Source of the DNA: Codonopsis lanceolata
Taxonomy: Eukaryota; Streptophyta; Magnoliopsida; Asterales; Campanulaceae
Direction of reading: 5' to 3'
Length of the DNA: 64,000 nucleotides
NCBI GenBank assembly: GCA_013146195.2
Contig: CM028377.1
Coordinates: 35,903,632 to 35,967,631 of the forward strand
Below are positions 34,401-45,004 of the stretch, in pieces. The notes below the pieces were generated by a model, which searched no databases, was not told the DNA's origin, and saw only the letters and a list, made by a program, of their open reading frames with translations. Numbering within the stretch: position 1 is the first letter of the stretch; each line of letters starts with the position of its first letter. A program made the position numbers and the translations under genes.

Positions 34401-35249
34401 AGCCGGAAAAACCGGACTCATTATCTTCTGCGTCTTAATCATTTCCTTAAACAAAGTAAAATTATGAACTTTCCAAGTAAATTTCCCACTCAAAACATCG
34501 CCTACGGGACCAGTAACAACAGAAGCCCCAGACAGCGAATTAGATTGCAGCTCATTGTTATCACGAACAAAATTAAGGGATTCATTCAATATAAGTATAT
34601 CAGCAGTAATAAGGACAGAATCATTATTCAATAAAAACCCCGATTTCGAGTCAAGAATACAAGTAGAAGGTGTGAAATCACACCAACCGTGGGATTTCTT
34701 CTTACTGGAAAACCTGTGCCAGGAATCTCGATGAATCGATTTCGAATCATCGGTAGGGTTTACGACGGCGAGGCGGTAGCTGGCGAAGCAATCCCACTTA
34801 GACGACGACGTTCCTCGAGGGTCCATGATTTGGAGATAGATTGAGATGTATCCAGGTAATGCTTGGGAGTCACCTTTAGGGTAAACCAAGAGGCGGCAAT
34901 CGTAACCGCCTACTTCAAAGTACTTACTCCATAGTGCCCTAGCTTTTACTTTGGGGAAATTTAAAATGCTCCATTTGCAAACGGCGGCGTATTCGCCCCT
35001 CCGTTCGATTGTCACCGACTCCTGGCCTCCGCCGCCACCACCGGATGCCTCCCTCGACGCCGCCGGATCCTCCGTCGCCGGCGTCTGCGCCGTCAATGAC
35101 GACGCCGCCGCTGACTGTACCGACGGCTGCGATTGGTCGGGCGCGGGCGGGGTTGACGAGGACGGCGACGGCGACGAGGCGTACGACGACGGCACTGCTT
35201 CCGATGATGAGGAGGAGGTGGCGGTCGTCTGCTGCTGCTGCTGCTTCAT
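18984..35249 (-). CDS. Four-MATH-domain (TRAF-like) coiled-coil protein, AT2G25320-like, 10 exons, frame disrupted
   Basis: The conserved host gene runs from the ATG at 35249 to the stop at 18984. Exons: 35249-33850, 33431-32967, 32843-32542, 25559-24837, 24757-24480, 24332-24171, 24056-23118, 23040-22825, 21226-20966, 19328-18984. All introns are GT-AG. The product would be about 1,697 residues, close to Arabidopsis AT2G25320. Order: Q/S/P/G-rich N-terminus (1-85), MATH1 (~88-222), MATH2 (~256-393), MATH3 (~423-560), MATH4 (~590-720), a helical middle with an acidic segment, then a coiled coil and a Gly/Pro-rich tail ending GAVGPWFNHS. MATH domains bind partner proteins; I know of no firm function for this family. 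As read, the exon 1/2 junction is out of phase and exon 5 lacks one base, so a strict reading truncates after about 480 residues. Long-read indel error or a null allele are both possible. Confidence 0.92.
19329..20965 (-). other. Intron 9 with microsatellite and dispersed repeat
   Basis: This is a 1,637-bp GT-AG intron. It holds (TA)n(GA)n at 19389-19440, a Stowaway-like end (ACTCCCTCTGTTCATG) near 19449, and a dispersed repeat at about 20617-20790. The repeat resembles 37879-38035 (shared ACATGGGAATTTTT and TTGGTGAG). Confidence 0.75.
19389..19440. repeat. (TA)n(GA)n microsatellite in intron 9
   Basis: A compound tract of about 24 bp TA and 28 bp GA. Confidence 0.95.
20966..21226 (-). CDS. 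Exon 9: coiled coil
   Basis: It is 261 bp (87 codons), phase 0. It begins RITKEKNALAERLRNAEAAR after TGCAG and ends SKLQTCQ before GTTTTA. Confidence 0.92.
21227..22824 (-). other. Intron 8
   Basis: This is a 1,598-bp GT-AG intron with a (GA)n-rich stretch at about 22118-22164. No mobile element with clear ends is seen. Confidence 0.75.
22825..23040 (-). CDS. Exon 8: coiled coil
   Basis: It is 216 bp (72 codons), phase 0. It is dense in E, K, R and L, for example LTEQIQEIESQLEWLRSERD. It ends RKRDELK before GTAATC. Confidence 0.92.
23118..24056 (-). CDS. Exon 7: helical domain leading into coiled coil
   Basis: It is 939 bp (313 codons), phase 0. It starts VRSVRARLKDLGAEVSPCVL after acceptor TCTAG. 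It is helix-rich, then turns into charged heptad-like sequence (EERKTDISSMAKEKAVMSQR) and ends STRLK before GTAGTT. An ORF starting at an internal Met near 23978 misses the first 26 residues. Confidence 0.93.
24171..24332 (-). CDS. Exon 6
   Basis: It is 162 bp (54 codons), phase 0. It reads VFGALSQLECSSEVWERVLF and ends HCQHLPDA before GTATGC. Acceptor CTTCAG. Confidence 0.92.
24480..24757 (-). CDS. Exon 5: helical repeat region, one base short
   Basis: It is 278 bp, where the phase-0 exons either side demand a multiple of three. The frame is TKWPEQSEELLGLIVNSLRA and stays open through DLVALVP, then shifts at the sequence CCAAATTGG (about 24570-24562). Downstream, the next frame reads LVEHSEHPLAACALLDRLQ to the donor. 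One missing A in the A run explains the shift. Confidence 0.92.
24837..25559 (-). CDS. Exon 4: acidic and helical middle region
   Basis: It is 723 bp, phase 0 at both ends. It begins VFASEDDQDALTTDPDELVD, which joins directly to DLE of exon 3, then SEDSEGISGDEEDIFRNLLS. A serine-rich variable stretch follows, ending SLRSK before GTACAG. Confidence 0.93.
29677..30150. repeat. 237-bp tandem duplication within intron 3
   Basis: GCACGTAAAA(T/C)ATATTATC starts at 29677 and again at 29914. The two copies share AGTAGTCTCCCGGGTGTACT, the CTTCCTTCCTCTTCAA block and the SINE-like GGTAAGTGTGA piece, with scattered differences. Confidence 0.85.
29850..30165 (-). repeat. SINE-like fragments with B-box motif
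   Basis: On the minus strand CTTTGGCAAAGACCTTGAGG is followed by GGTTCCAATCCCCATACCAA, then a tail ACTTACCTATAAAAAAA. GGTTCCAATCC resembles a polymerase III B box. Copies lie at about 29853-29912 and 30090-30160; a third, shorter one lies at about 30505-30552. Confidence 0.5.
30505..30552 (-). repeat. Third SINE-like fragment
   Basis: It has the same TTTATAGGTAAGTGTGACCC and TTGGTATGGGATTGGAACCA arrangement as the two copies upstream, truncated. Confidence 0.45.
30915..31420 (-). mobile_element. Probable 3' fragment of an L1-type LINE
   Basis: On the minus strand the sequence ends TTCTTGTGTTCCTTTGTGTA, GGGTGGCACCCCCTTGGCAC, then a short A-rich tail near 30915. This resembles the 3' end often seen in plant L1 LINEs (a 'TTGTATACTTCC...GGGGGCGCC...poly A' type). 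No reverse transcriptase frame is left. Confidence 0.4.
31507..32394. repeat. 444-bp near-identical tandem duplication within intron 3
   Basis: ACTAAACTCTTTTCTCTCCT begins at 31507 and again at 31951. The copies abut exactly and differ at only a handful of bases (for example CCATGGTCATG versus CCGTGGTCATG). This indicates a recent duplication or an assembly artefact. Confidence 0.93.
32542..32843 (-). CDS. Exon 3: rest of MATH4
   Basis: It is 302 bp. It begins GT GTA TAC (completing G, then VYESFDTICIYLES) and ends at CCPWFEFSDLE before GTCAGT. The phase joins exon 2 correctly. A ~7-kb intron follows. Confidence 0.93.
32967..33431 (-). CDS. Exon 2: rest of MATH3, linker, start of MATH4
   Basis: It is 465 bp after acceptor CTCAG. 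It starts with GG followed by codons for QSQPPCHLSVFLEV and continues with FVSHRLSVVNQK. MATH4 opens at FTWKVENFLSF. The exon needs one base from exon 1 to stay in frame, but exon 1 supplies two. It ends after ELRI plus one base, before GTGGGT. Confidence 0.92.
33850..35249 (-). CDS. Exon 1: N-terminus, MATH1, MATH2 and start of MATH3
   Basis: It is 1,400 bp. The start MKQQQQQ is preceded by an A run and a CT/GA-rich leader. Residues 1-85 are low complexity with a poly-Gly stretch. MATH1 starts at CKWSILNF and holds YDCRLLVYPKGDSQALPG. MATH2 starts at FTWKVHNF. MATH3 starts at FTWRIENF. The exon ends CCG AG before GTATGC. The last codons read RDCPLIVTPR, whereas MATH1 of the same protein has DCRLLVYPKGDSQ at the equivalent place. 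The 3' end of this exon therefore looks damaged. Confidence 0.93.
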
Positions 35250-35480
35250 TTTTTTGTGTAATCCTAGGTTTAGGTTGTTCTTGTTGTTTGTTTGTTCTTT
35301 TTCCTTTTCTTTTCCCTTTTCTCTCTCTATATCTATATATATATATATATATATATATAAATGTATATATATGTATCTGTATGACGTTTCTAATTATGGA
35401 AGGCACGCCTTTGATCAAAAATATAGAGAGATTGGAAAGGGGGAGGGGGGGCAAGAGGAGTGAGGAAGGAGGAGGAGGGG
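35250..35480 (-). promoter_or_regulatory. 5' leader and putative core promoter of the MATH gene
   Basis: Upstream of the ATG on the minus strand is a purine-rich leader (GAGAGAGAAAAGGGAAAAG). It is preceded by a (TA)n tract at about 35332-35362 that includes ATTTATATATA and could act as a TATA region. The leader then runs through AACAAACAAACAACAAG to the start codon. No mapped transcription start is visible. Confidence 0.45.
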
Positions 35481-36705
35481 GGAATTATGTGGTGATAGAG
35501 GGTAACACACCCGAGGGATTTTGGACAAAGAAGGGTGCATGTTAGTTATGGTGGACTTCTTTTCTTCTTCTTCATTTTCATTTTTCATTTTCTCTTTCTT
35601 TTTTTTTTCAGAAAAATGGAAATTAAACATGACCAAAATTAAATTCTTTTGTTTGTCTAATATGAGGAGGGTGGGAAATAAAGTTTGTATGAAAATTTAA
35701 GTATGTTGTATTTATTTCTTTTTTGAAATTATGGTTTAAATTTGTATCTTCAAAAACAACATAAAAAGTTTAATGATTCGGGTGATGGTGATGATTATAA
35801 TGTTAACACATACAATGTCGTAAAGTGGTAATCAAGCATGCATAATTTCTCACGAATTTTAAAGGTGAGATGCATTTTAAAATTTTAAATACAAAGTCAA
35901 AAATAAATTCTGAAAAGCTGAACGGGCTAAGGTTTTAATAGTAAACTTTTACATTTATATTTGTATGGAAACTAGTATCGATTTCGATGTATAACAGTTC
36001 TAATAAGTATGGCGCGCTCACGAAAAATATACCACTTTTGTTTATGTTGTGTTTACTAGGGGAAAGATGAAGAAACTCTATTGTGTTTAATAATGGAGTA
36101 AAAGTGGATGATTTAGGGAGGGTGGTTATATATCAACATCATATTGTTATAATAGAAAGAAACATAGTACATGGTAAGTATACAATTTTATTTTCAGTAG
36201 TAAGAGACCGTTATGTAAATATGTTTATAGCAAGCAAATTAACTACTAAGCAAAATGCAACATAAAGCATAAGGAACTCCCGACCACGAAACCAAATTTC
36301 AAGAAAGTAATAATCGTACTAAACATATTCTGAGGTTTAGACTACAATATCAAAGGAAACGGTCAAGTATGATCATTTGACTCATCATTTTATTTTTTAT
36401 AGCCTTTGATCAAAAAAAAAATTAAACTACCCAAAATCCTAAACAACTCTCTCTTTCTCCCTCACACACTTTTCACCTCCTCTTTCACAGTCTCACTCAT
36501 GTGTCTGCATTTTCTCTTCTCTCTTTCTCTATCTCTTGTATGTCTCCCTCACAGCGCCAACATCTGCGTCCTTTCCATCGCCGACGAGCGAGCTACATCT
36601 CCAGTGTTTGCATTTTGCTCTCTCACTCTATTCATTACAGCGACGCGACCTCCATTTTCGGTCAGAGCCATAAACCCTAACATTGCACATCTCTTTCTTT
36701 TCTAT
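35481..36705. other. Intergenic DNA upstream of the MATH gene
   Basis: It is mostly AT-rich with no conserved frame. A C/T-rich patch at 36430-36680 gives an open frame of 113 codons (36406-36747) with low-complexity serine/leucine content. I recognise nothing in it. Confidence 0.5.
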
Positions 36706-36960
36706 CCCAGTGATGATCAACACATGAGTCGATTAATCAACTCATGAGCGACTCATGGGTCAATTAATCAATTCACGATCGATTCATCGACCCATGAGTC
36801 GAACATGAGTTGATTAATCGACAAATGAGTCGATTAATCAACCTTTGAGTCAATCATGAGTTGATTAATCGACTCATGAGTGTTATTGATAAACTCGTGA
36901 GTCATCTCATGAGTCGATTAATCAACCCTTGAGTCATTTAATCGATTCAATAGGGTATTT
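36706..36960. repeat. Cluster of degenerate palindromes (ATGAGTCGATTAATCGACTCAT type)
   Basis: About ten copies of (C)ATGAGTCGATTAATC or its complement, often joined as inverted pairs such as GAGTTGATTAATCGACTCATG, fill about 250 bp. Copies differ by one to four bases. Each pair could fold into a short hairpin. Confidence 0.85.
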
Positions 36961-37286
36961 CGAGGTTTTCAATTCAAATCTGGTCTTATAAGATCTTTTC
37001 ACATCGGTCATTTTTTTAACCAACACCTTTGACCTCACTATTTTGGAATAAACCCCATCAATGAACATGTACATGAACCAAAATTTACCTCAATTAATTG
37101 GTAAAAAGCTTTAGTGTTCTAGTCATAGGAAAGAAACTTATCTATCTAAAATGTTAACCTTTAAAGAAGAAGATATGAAACTGGCGTGTAAGGGTTAGAG
37201 AGAGAGAGGAGGAGGTGGGAGGTATGGGAGAGGAGAGGGAAGAGGAGACTGTGATTATAAAGGAAGATTGGTAGAACTAAACACTT

Positions 37287-37325
<39 letters not shown>

Positions 37326-38150
37326 TACAATTTATGCCATCGGTACTTTAAGGGTACAAATATAAACGATAGTGGTTTGCACTCCATCTAACTATTTTAT
37401 TGAACCAAACAAAGTGGGGTGACTGGTGAGTCTCCGGTCTCTATTGGAGGAACCTTCCCTCTTGGAAATCTTCCCAAATTTCCTTGCCTTCAAACTTTCT
37501 TAGGTCCCATAAGCATAGAAATATTCTAGAGGGGGTGCATAGTTTAATATTGCAATCTTATATAGAAAAAAATATAGAGGGGTGAATAGTCTTTCATTGT
37601 GTTCTTTTATTTGACTTCATATATTTAGTAATCATTCATTTTATTTTGTGTTCCATTTAACTTTTTTTGTCTTATGTTTTTCTCTTGGCTTCTTTCATTC
37701 AATCGCCAATAAAATGTTTAGGGTAAACTAACGAAACATATTTCTTTTCTTGGTAGGTTCTTTCTTTGAGGAAATAACGCTTTATTTTCTTGTTTTTCTA
37801 AAAGGCATTCATCCACCTTTCTTCACGAGTTTCTGTATTGATTAAAATGATAGTCCTCTTTTATTAATTAAAACAATAGTCCTCTTTTTTTTCACATGGG
37901 AATTTTTGTAAAGAATTGGCGAGGATTGGTGAGTTATGTCGTGATCCTTAGATAAGGAAAGCTTTACCGCCTTTGTGATCCTACTCGGCTCGGGGGTTAG
38001 TGATGCAAGTGAATATGAGGGAGGAAGAAAATAAAATGTGACTCAAGATTGTAACAAAAGAAAGGAGCTAGATAACTTAGAAGCAAGGCTTAACTACTTA
38101 TATTTTCGTATAAAATGTTTCAATTACATCCAAATCTGTCAACTCCTTGT
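36961..38150. other. Intergenic DNA with (TG)n tract and dispersed repeat
   Basis: There is a (TG)n run at 37294-37324, GA-rich sequence at 37196-37250, and a copy of the intron-9 dispersed repeat at about 37879-38035. No gene is seen. Confidence 0.6.
37294..37324. repeat. (TG)n microsatellite
   Basis: This is an uninterrupted GT dinucleotide run of about 31 bp. Confidence 0.95.
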
Positions 38151-39420
38151 AGTACTGTGGCGACCCGACCCGGACTCCAATGCGAAATCCCAAGGTCGTG
38201 CCGTCAAGACAAGCTAAAAAGACGAACAAGCACCTGCTAAGCATAATGGTGCGAGTCAACAGTTGAGCCAACAAGCTCTAAATAGAAATGTAAAGTCATA
38301 ACGGCAATACAGAATAACAAAAACTAAAACCTGCAGAAGCAAATCATAAGTGGAACACAAGCCTTTAATCATAAACCAAGGAACGCGAGGCTGAGAGACA
38401 ACTATCTCTCTACAAATCTACGACGTGCGTGATGCAACATTGCGCACGGGCAACGAACCATCGGCAACCAAAGGCCGGCGAACCAACAAGATCCCAACCT
38501 GATAAACAACCACTCAACGGCTATAACATGCCGGAGGGACAAATCAACTAAAAGGATAAGAGATTAAATGCTAGACAACTAAACCGAAATCTCACGACTA
38601 AAGTTGACGGATATAGTAACAACCATAACACAATACTAGAATACGCTAGCTAAACCTTGCTAGGGAAGACGACAGAATAACTTCTAAATAAATACAATAG
38701 CGCGACCAAACCAGTCGGCTCCCAAAATAATACAACAATAAAAAACCAACATAAACTACCCAAGTAAAGTTTACATAACTTTACATATGTTTCTAACAAG
38801 ATAAGTAAATACAATGCTAATAATAATTCCAAGCTATTGCCTGGAAGACCACCTGCTAGAACACCCGAACCCGCAGTCGCCACACGTACTGACGAGCTCA
38901 CTACACAAACTAAGGAAAATAAACACACATAGTGAATCATAATGACCCAGTAAGCTACTAAATGCAACTATATGGCGTAGCATGGCATGTCATGGCATAA
39001 TGCATAAGCATATAGAAGAATCATGATATCATATTAGTATACCAACAATGAACATATGCTAAGTCATCAAAGTACATAAACTTCATATACCACATAGCAC
39101 ATTATCTTTCATATAAGTGCTTATAGTAAGCCACATAAGGGATAGAGAAGATACACAATTAGTGCCGTTGTGTTGCTCCTGCAATACACAATGTTAAAAC
39201 TGGTTGTACCATCGATGCTTGTGATTGCATTGACTCACTGAACGGCTACGCCTCAAGGGCAGCCCTTTCTCAGTCTAGTTTAGCATAACCCATTCGCTCT
39301 ATTGGTTATGAGATGAGCTAACTTCCCCACTGGGGCCAACAGTGGAGGGTGTGTGAGGTCCCAGGTATGGTGATCCATAGCGAATACGAATCTTACGATT
39401 CGTATAGGCGATGTATTGTC

Positions 39421-41231
39421 CCACCTGTAGACACCACAATTTCGTACCCCTGGTATGTGACTCTGACATGAGATATCAATAACTGTTAAAACGTAACAAA
39501 TGTCAAGTTACAGGAGTTAAAAATGCGAAAGACAAAGCAGGATGCGCAAAACAGTAAATTGCGAGGGATGAAAGTGTCAAAAACAAAGATGAACAGTAGC
39601 CTGGGCACCGCCTAAAAATGCTGTTGGTTCCGCGCAAGGAGAAGGATATGGCCGCACCAAGACTTCCACTGTAGCTCTCTCAGTTAACGCAAAGCACGAA
39701 TCATGAAGCCCGCGGTACAACTGATTGATGTCGGCTGAAGAAATGAAAAAATCCCCGATGACTCCTCACTCTCCAACTATAAATAGGAGGCCCCGGCTCC
39801 TCATTTCAGTTGCTCAAGTTCGCGATAAAAAATCGCAACGAAGCTCTGTTGCTCTGCCGAGAGAATAGTTACGAGAGGTGTGAGATAGGTGAGTGGAACC
39901 CCCTAAAGTCTCCAAACCCCATCCAAACTCCGCCAAAATAAATATCCACCGATTATAAGTGATCCCTAGCCTAGTTGTTAGGTATCCACCTCACTTCCCC
40001 AGCCCAAAAATCCCAAAGTAAGCCGTTACTCTGCCCGAGTAATGAGCTGAAAAACCAAAAAACTAAGCCGTTATTCCGCCCAACAAAAAAGGCCGAAACC
40101 TACCAAAATAAGTTGTCACTGCAGAGTAGACAAGCCAAAGTCTCAAAATATAGCGGTTACTGCGCCCAAATCAAAACAACAACCACACAACAAACAACAA
40201 AAAAGACTCTCTCTCCCTGAAGGACAGAGCGAGCACACTACCGCTCTAAAAGGTAAAGCCTTTAAGGGCGTTATTTATTTTATTTATTTACTTTTCCGCT
40301 CATTTATTTATTTAAAGTTGTTATTTAAATCCGGCACAATGTAGTCAATATAAGCCGTTGTGCTGCCCGGATTAGAATAGGAAATATTATGTAAAAGAGC
40401 TGTTATAATGACCAAATATTTTTTAACACATTTGTAATTATTGTAAGGAAATGGCTGCAAGTCCGTAAATAATGTAGCCACGGATGTATCTGTTTTAATT
40501 TCCTGTCTTTTAATACTTTATTTATTTGCTAAATAAATATAACAATAAGCATACTCCAGCCAAAAACCACTTTTGAGACCGAAAGGGCGAGTTGGGTGCC
40601 TAACATCTTCCCAACTCGTAACTTAGCCTCCGAACCCGTTTCTTTTTCTCTGGTTTATTTTTCTTTTCTTTGGTTTTGCTTTATTTTGCCTTAAAATAAA
40701 GATGGCGACTCTAAAAACTTTTCAGATCCAGTGGGGCCTCGCAACACTCCTTCTTTGCACTTTTCCGTTCTCCCCTAAAAAAGGGAGAATGAGTATGGAA
40801 GGGTGATATATTCTCATATCCTGATATCCCCTAAAAAAAGGATAACTTGATGCAGGAAACCCAAAGCTCCCATAGTGATCTGAAACGGGCTATAAGGTTA
40901 TTTTTAATAAAATTCATAGTGGGGGCGTAGCAATATCCTTTTTTGCACTTTTCTGTTTTCCCCTAAAAAAGGGAAAATGAGAATGAAAGGGTAATGCATT
41001 CTCATATCCTGATATCCCCTAAAAAAGGGATAACTTGATGCGGGAAACCATAAGTTCCCATATTGGATACAAAATCCACTGAAGGCAACCGAGGCACATT
41101 CCAACGTGCTAACATAGACATCACTCATCTCACACTTTTGATTTCGTCTTCCCCTAAACAAGGGAGGGTGGAACGAGAGCAGTGGTGTCCCGCATCCGCA
41201 CGTACGCGCACCCCGGGGACCTCACACCACC
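39421..41231. mobile_element. Nested LTR insertion (solo LTR or truncated element) with TSD CCACC
   Basis: The insert runs from TGTAGACACCACAATTTC at 39426 to CCTCACA at 41226, flanked by CCACC at 39421-39425 and 41227-41231. The uninterrupted right LTR shows the empty site (CGTCCCACCCTGACATAA near 51565). The insert has a TATA box (ACTATAAATAGGAGG near 39777), so it is read left to right. An internal duplication of about 185 bp, containing CCCCTAAAAAAGGG and CTCATATCCTGATATCCCCT, lies at 40741-41060. No coding domain is seen. Confidence 0.85.
40741..41060. repeat. Tandem duplication (~185 bp) inside the nested insertion
   Basis: The block CTTTTTTTGCACTTTTC-like through TCTCATATCCTGATATCCCC is present twice, at about 40745-40875 and 40930-41060, each with two CCCCTAAAAAA motifs. 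Confidence 0.75.
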
Positions 41232-43619
41232 CTGACATAAAAATCAATCCAAATAATGCCAGTTGGACTTATATGCAATGCACAAGTAGATATTTACTCG
41301 CATGCTCAAATAAGAACCAAGTCCGACAAGAGCGGACTCATCAAATCAAGTAGGTCATAAAGCTCTACACACCAATTTAACAATGCACATATTTGCAGGT
41401 ACTTAACAAATCCAACTAACTTATAAGTTTAGTCCAAGAACAACATATTGAGGTACTCATAATCCTCCAGTCATCACCCAATCAAGAATAGCATATAAGC
41501 TTAGTAAATCACAATGTGAGGTCTACTATAGTCCACTACTCAAGATTAAACCAAAGACTCAACCATAGTCCTAACCGTCGTATATAATTGACATCCTCAA
41601 AACCATTCTCATGAATGACAAGACTACCCCGTAGCCCAAATCCCGCAAGTGTTTTCATGTACACGCGACCAAATTCACTAGAGAGAATTCATTCAATAAT
41701 CATTACTAAATGGTACTTGAGACCATAAGTTGGTCTCTAATGCTTCGTGCTCTAACGAGCACGCTCTAAATACATTTCCAAGAGTCGCACCCGACTATTC
41801 AAATCTCGAGCTTCTAGTAGCTCTTTAATACGGCTTGCTAAGTAGGTAAAGTGTAGCCTAATGTTCACCATCGAAGACTCTAACACACCGATGTCATAAT
41901 TGAACACAAAATGAGGTACTCGGGTCCTCACAAACATAATCAAACGTAACCCAAACATCGTAGGATTTCAACCCAAGTTCATTAACACATTATTGAACTT
42001 ATAATGACTCCGTTGAGTCTTACTATTAAGTTTCATTCTTTACACATTCCATAAATCCCAACATTATTACCCACTTCAATTTATAACAAATTCCAAAATA
42101 ATTCGGATTTAATTCCCAAGCCCTAAAATTCATAAAAATCTTAACAAAGGGATAACTCATTTCTCCCAACACACAATATCATTCAAATCATCCTACTCAT
42201 GACATTAGCAAGTTCATACCTCCAAAAACTCACAAAATAGACATACATGGCATACCAAGTGTTCATTGCCCACAAATAGCACATAGATTGTTTTCCTTAG
42301 GGCCAATGAACCAAAATCAAAAGAAAGTAACTTACCTAGCTCGGATGAAAACTCCAAAGAACGAAAATCGAATCGGTGAAGTTGTTCTACTCGTCGAGGG
42401 CTTCAAGAATCCGAAGTTTGAAGGCAATCCGACGGTTGGATCTTCATGGATCGAAGAGAGAAGGGCTAGGGTTTCTTGAGTCTCCCTTCGAATCTCTCTC
42501 TCTCTCTAACTCACAAATTGGGGAGGATGAAATGAGGAGGAAATGGCTGAAAATGGTTGGGGGTTTGTGGTTATAACACTCACAATTAAAGAGGGTAGAA
42601 TAGACATTGCATTGGTACACTTAGTGATGGGTTAGGGTAAATTGCAACTTAATTTACTCTAATGATGGTCAATAAAACCCACTCAATACATTAGGACTCA
42701 ATTAGGATTAATTAGGAAGGTTAGGGAGGGTTTAGGATAGGTTTTAGTAAGGGTGAAATGGGTAAACCTTCAAAAGTCACAAAACAGGGCAAAGCAGGTC
42801 GGGGCACCATGCGGTCGCATGGTCCCCTAGCATGCGGCCGCATCCTCATGTCCTTCCTTTGGTGGTTTCTTCTGTCGACCTTGCAGGGGCAAGGTCTTTC
42901 TCCCTTGCGGCCGCAAGCCTTCCAAACCAAAAAGGGCTTAGAAATCAACCCTAAATGACCCCAAACACTCAGTCAAACCAAAAAAGGTTCAAACCCCATT
43001 CAAAGTAGGTCTAGAACTCCCACTGAACACTCACAAACAACCCCCGAAACAACTCGGAGCGAAACCGGAACAAGGTGCAACAACGTGCAAACGAAACGAC
43101 GAACGAACTAGCAATCGAACGGGCGATGAAAGGAGACTTAAAGAAAGTCTAAAGGCTAATGAAGAAGCTTGAATACTTCTATAAAGTTAAACAACAACTA
43201 GGAGAATAAGAACTCCAAAGGAGAGACGATTACACGACTCAACCTCGAACTACACGATAGAGACGAATGTTATCTCCAAAACTTCTAAATCATCAATAGA
43301 CTTAAGGAACACCTCCAACTTGAAGTCTAATACATCTAAACATGTTAATCAATCATCATGTAAAGGTCTAGGACCAAACCGAGGTCACGAACCTAAAACG
43401 CAAGCAAACTCTCAATCGCGTCGAATTCCGACTATCGTCGAGTTACGACTTGTGACTTTAGCAAGTCAACAATTATAGGGCATCTCTTAATAGTATTTTG
43501 GTCTTAATGTGATCTCTCACACACATCTAGACTGTCTCACCAATCGAACATATGATCAACAAAGGAAGAAATGTGAGTGTGGTACTCAAACCAAGCTAAC
43601 GAAGGATCGGGGTGCCACA

Positions 43620-43633
43620 TTCTCTCCCCCTTA
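43620..43633 (-). promoter_or_regulatory. Polypurine tract
   Basis: The minus strand reads TTAAGGGGGAGAGA immediately before the 3' LTR. This is the expected site for plus-strand priming. Confidence 0.8.
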
Positions 43634-44969
43634 AAAAGAATTCGTCCCGATTTCTAAACTGCAATACAACCAACGTTAAGTCAACTCCTAACCACAATAC
43701 ATCGAGACAACGTTTACGGTGCCTCTCAATTCCGTGCAAACACTCGAGCTCAAAACCACCAACCTGGACTCGAATCTCAGAGTCTACCACCACAATATAC
43801 ACGAGGGTCGAACTGCAATAATCCAAATTCAAGAGTCCACGAACTCTCAATAGACACAACAACATAAAACACTTAAGATTGAAAATAATATGACCCATGC
43901 TTGAGTCGCGAATACACATACGAACAGCACTATGCCAATCATGTAAGCACAACCCCAAATTTTAACATAAAAACACATTCAAGGACACTTCAACATCCAA
44001 CTACCGAAACTATTTGTCTCGGGGCACAACACGAAATTCAAGCACATGAGATTCTAAGTTTAAAGAAATAATAATTGCCTATGGAGCAATTCGCAAACAA
44101 ATTAGAGATAATCGAGTCGGCATTTCAAACCATGTAAATCACACTCGCGATTTCCTCATCGCGGGTAAGAACACATAAGAGCACAATAATGAAATGTTTT
44201 GAAAATTCATTCCATTTCTGTCCATTCCATTTGGTAACGGGTATAGTCAATTTCTAATTTAGTTCTTACCAGTCCTAGTCCAACAATGAATACCTTTTGG
44301 TCACTAATTCAGGGTACCTACTGAATTAGCTTCAAAAGTTTCCGTCATAAGGATAAAAAGGTTCATGAATAAAAAGTTTCAAGCATCCTTCAAATAGTCT
44401 TCTACGCTAATGAAATGAATGAACATGAGATAATAATTATGCGATGAGAATTTAATATTCTATAATGTAAATGCATCAAGTAGGTGTTTCCTATGACTAA
44501 TGCACATAACTGAATAAAATCAAGCCAAATAACAAGGCCTATTACCTTAGCAAACAACAATCATATCTACCACGAAACTTGTGCACCTAGTACACTCAAC
44601 CAAGACGACTTACTAGGAGTCACAACAAGTCGAAACATCTACTAATACTCGTAACTTCTACACTACGCAAAAATATCCTCTCTTAAGCTCAAGATCGAGT
44701 CTTCAACGAATACTTATGATAAGGGTCCTCACACGACACTAACGTCTTAATACTCGCGGTGAAACGCCATACTCGTCCGTGCAACCATAATCATCCTCTA
44801 AATTGCAACGCTTAACCTTCGCACTAATCATATATATCCTACTCGCATAATAGCCGTTAACAATAATATAGAATTATATTATATTATTCATCACATTACA
44901 CATATCTATATAGATCACTCAAATGCAATACCAAACCAATTAAGTATAATCATACAATGCATATCTCAT

Positions 44970-45004
<35 letters not shown>

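Larger units (their letters stand above)
38156..43619 (-). repeat. 3' LTR of the large element (interrupted)
   Basis: It begins TGTGGCGACCCGACCCGG and ends GGATCGGGGTGCCACA. Without the 1.8-kb insertion at 39426-41226 and its TSD it is about 3.66 kb, matching the right LTR. Confidence 0.92.

Noticed and set aside
34939..35545. Frames of 170-178 codons opposite or out of frame with exon 1 of the MATH gene
   Set aside because: They are shadows of the GC-rich exon 1 coding sequence and CT-rich leader.
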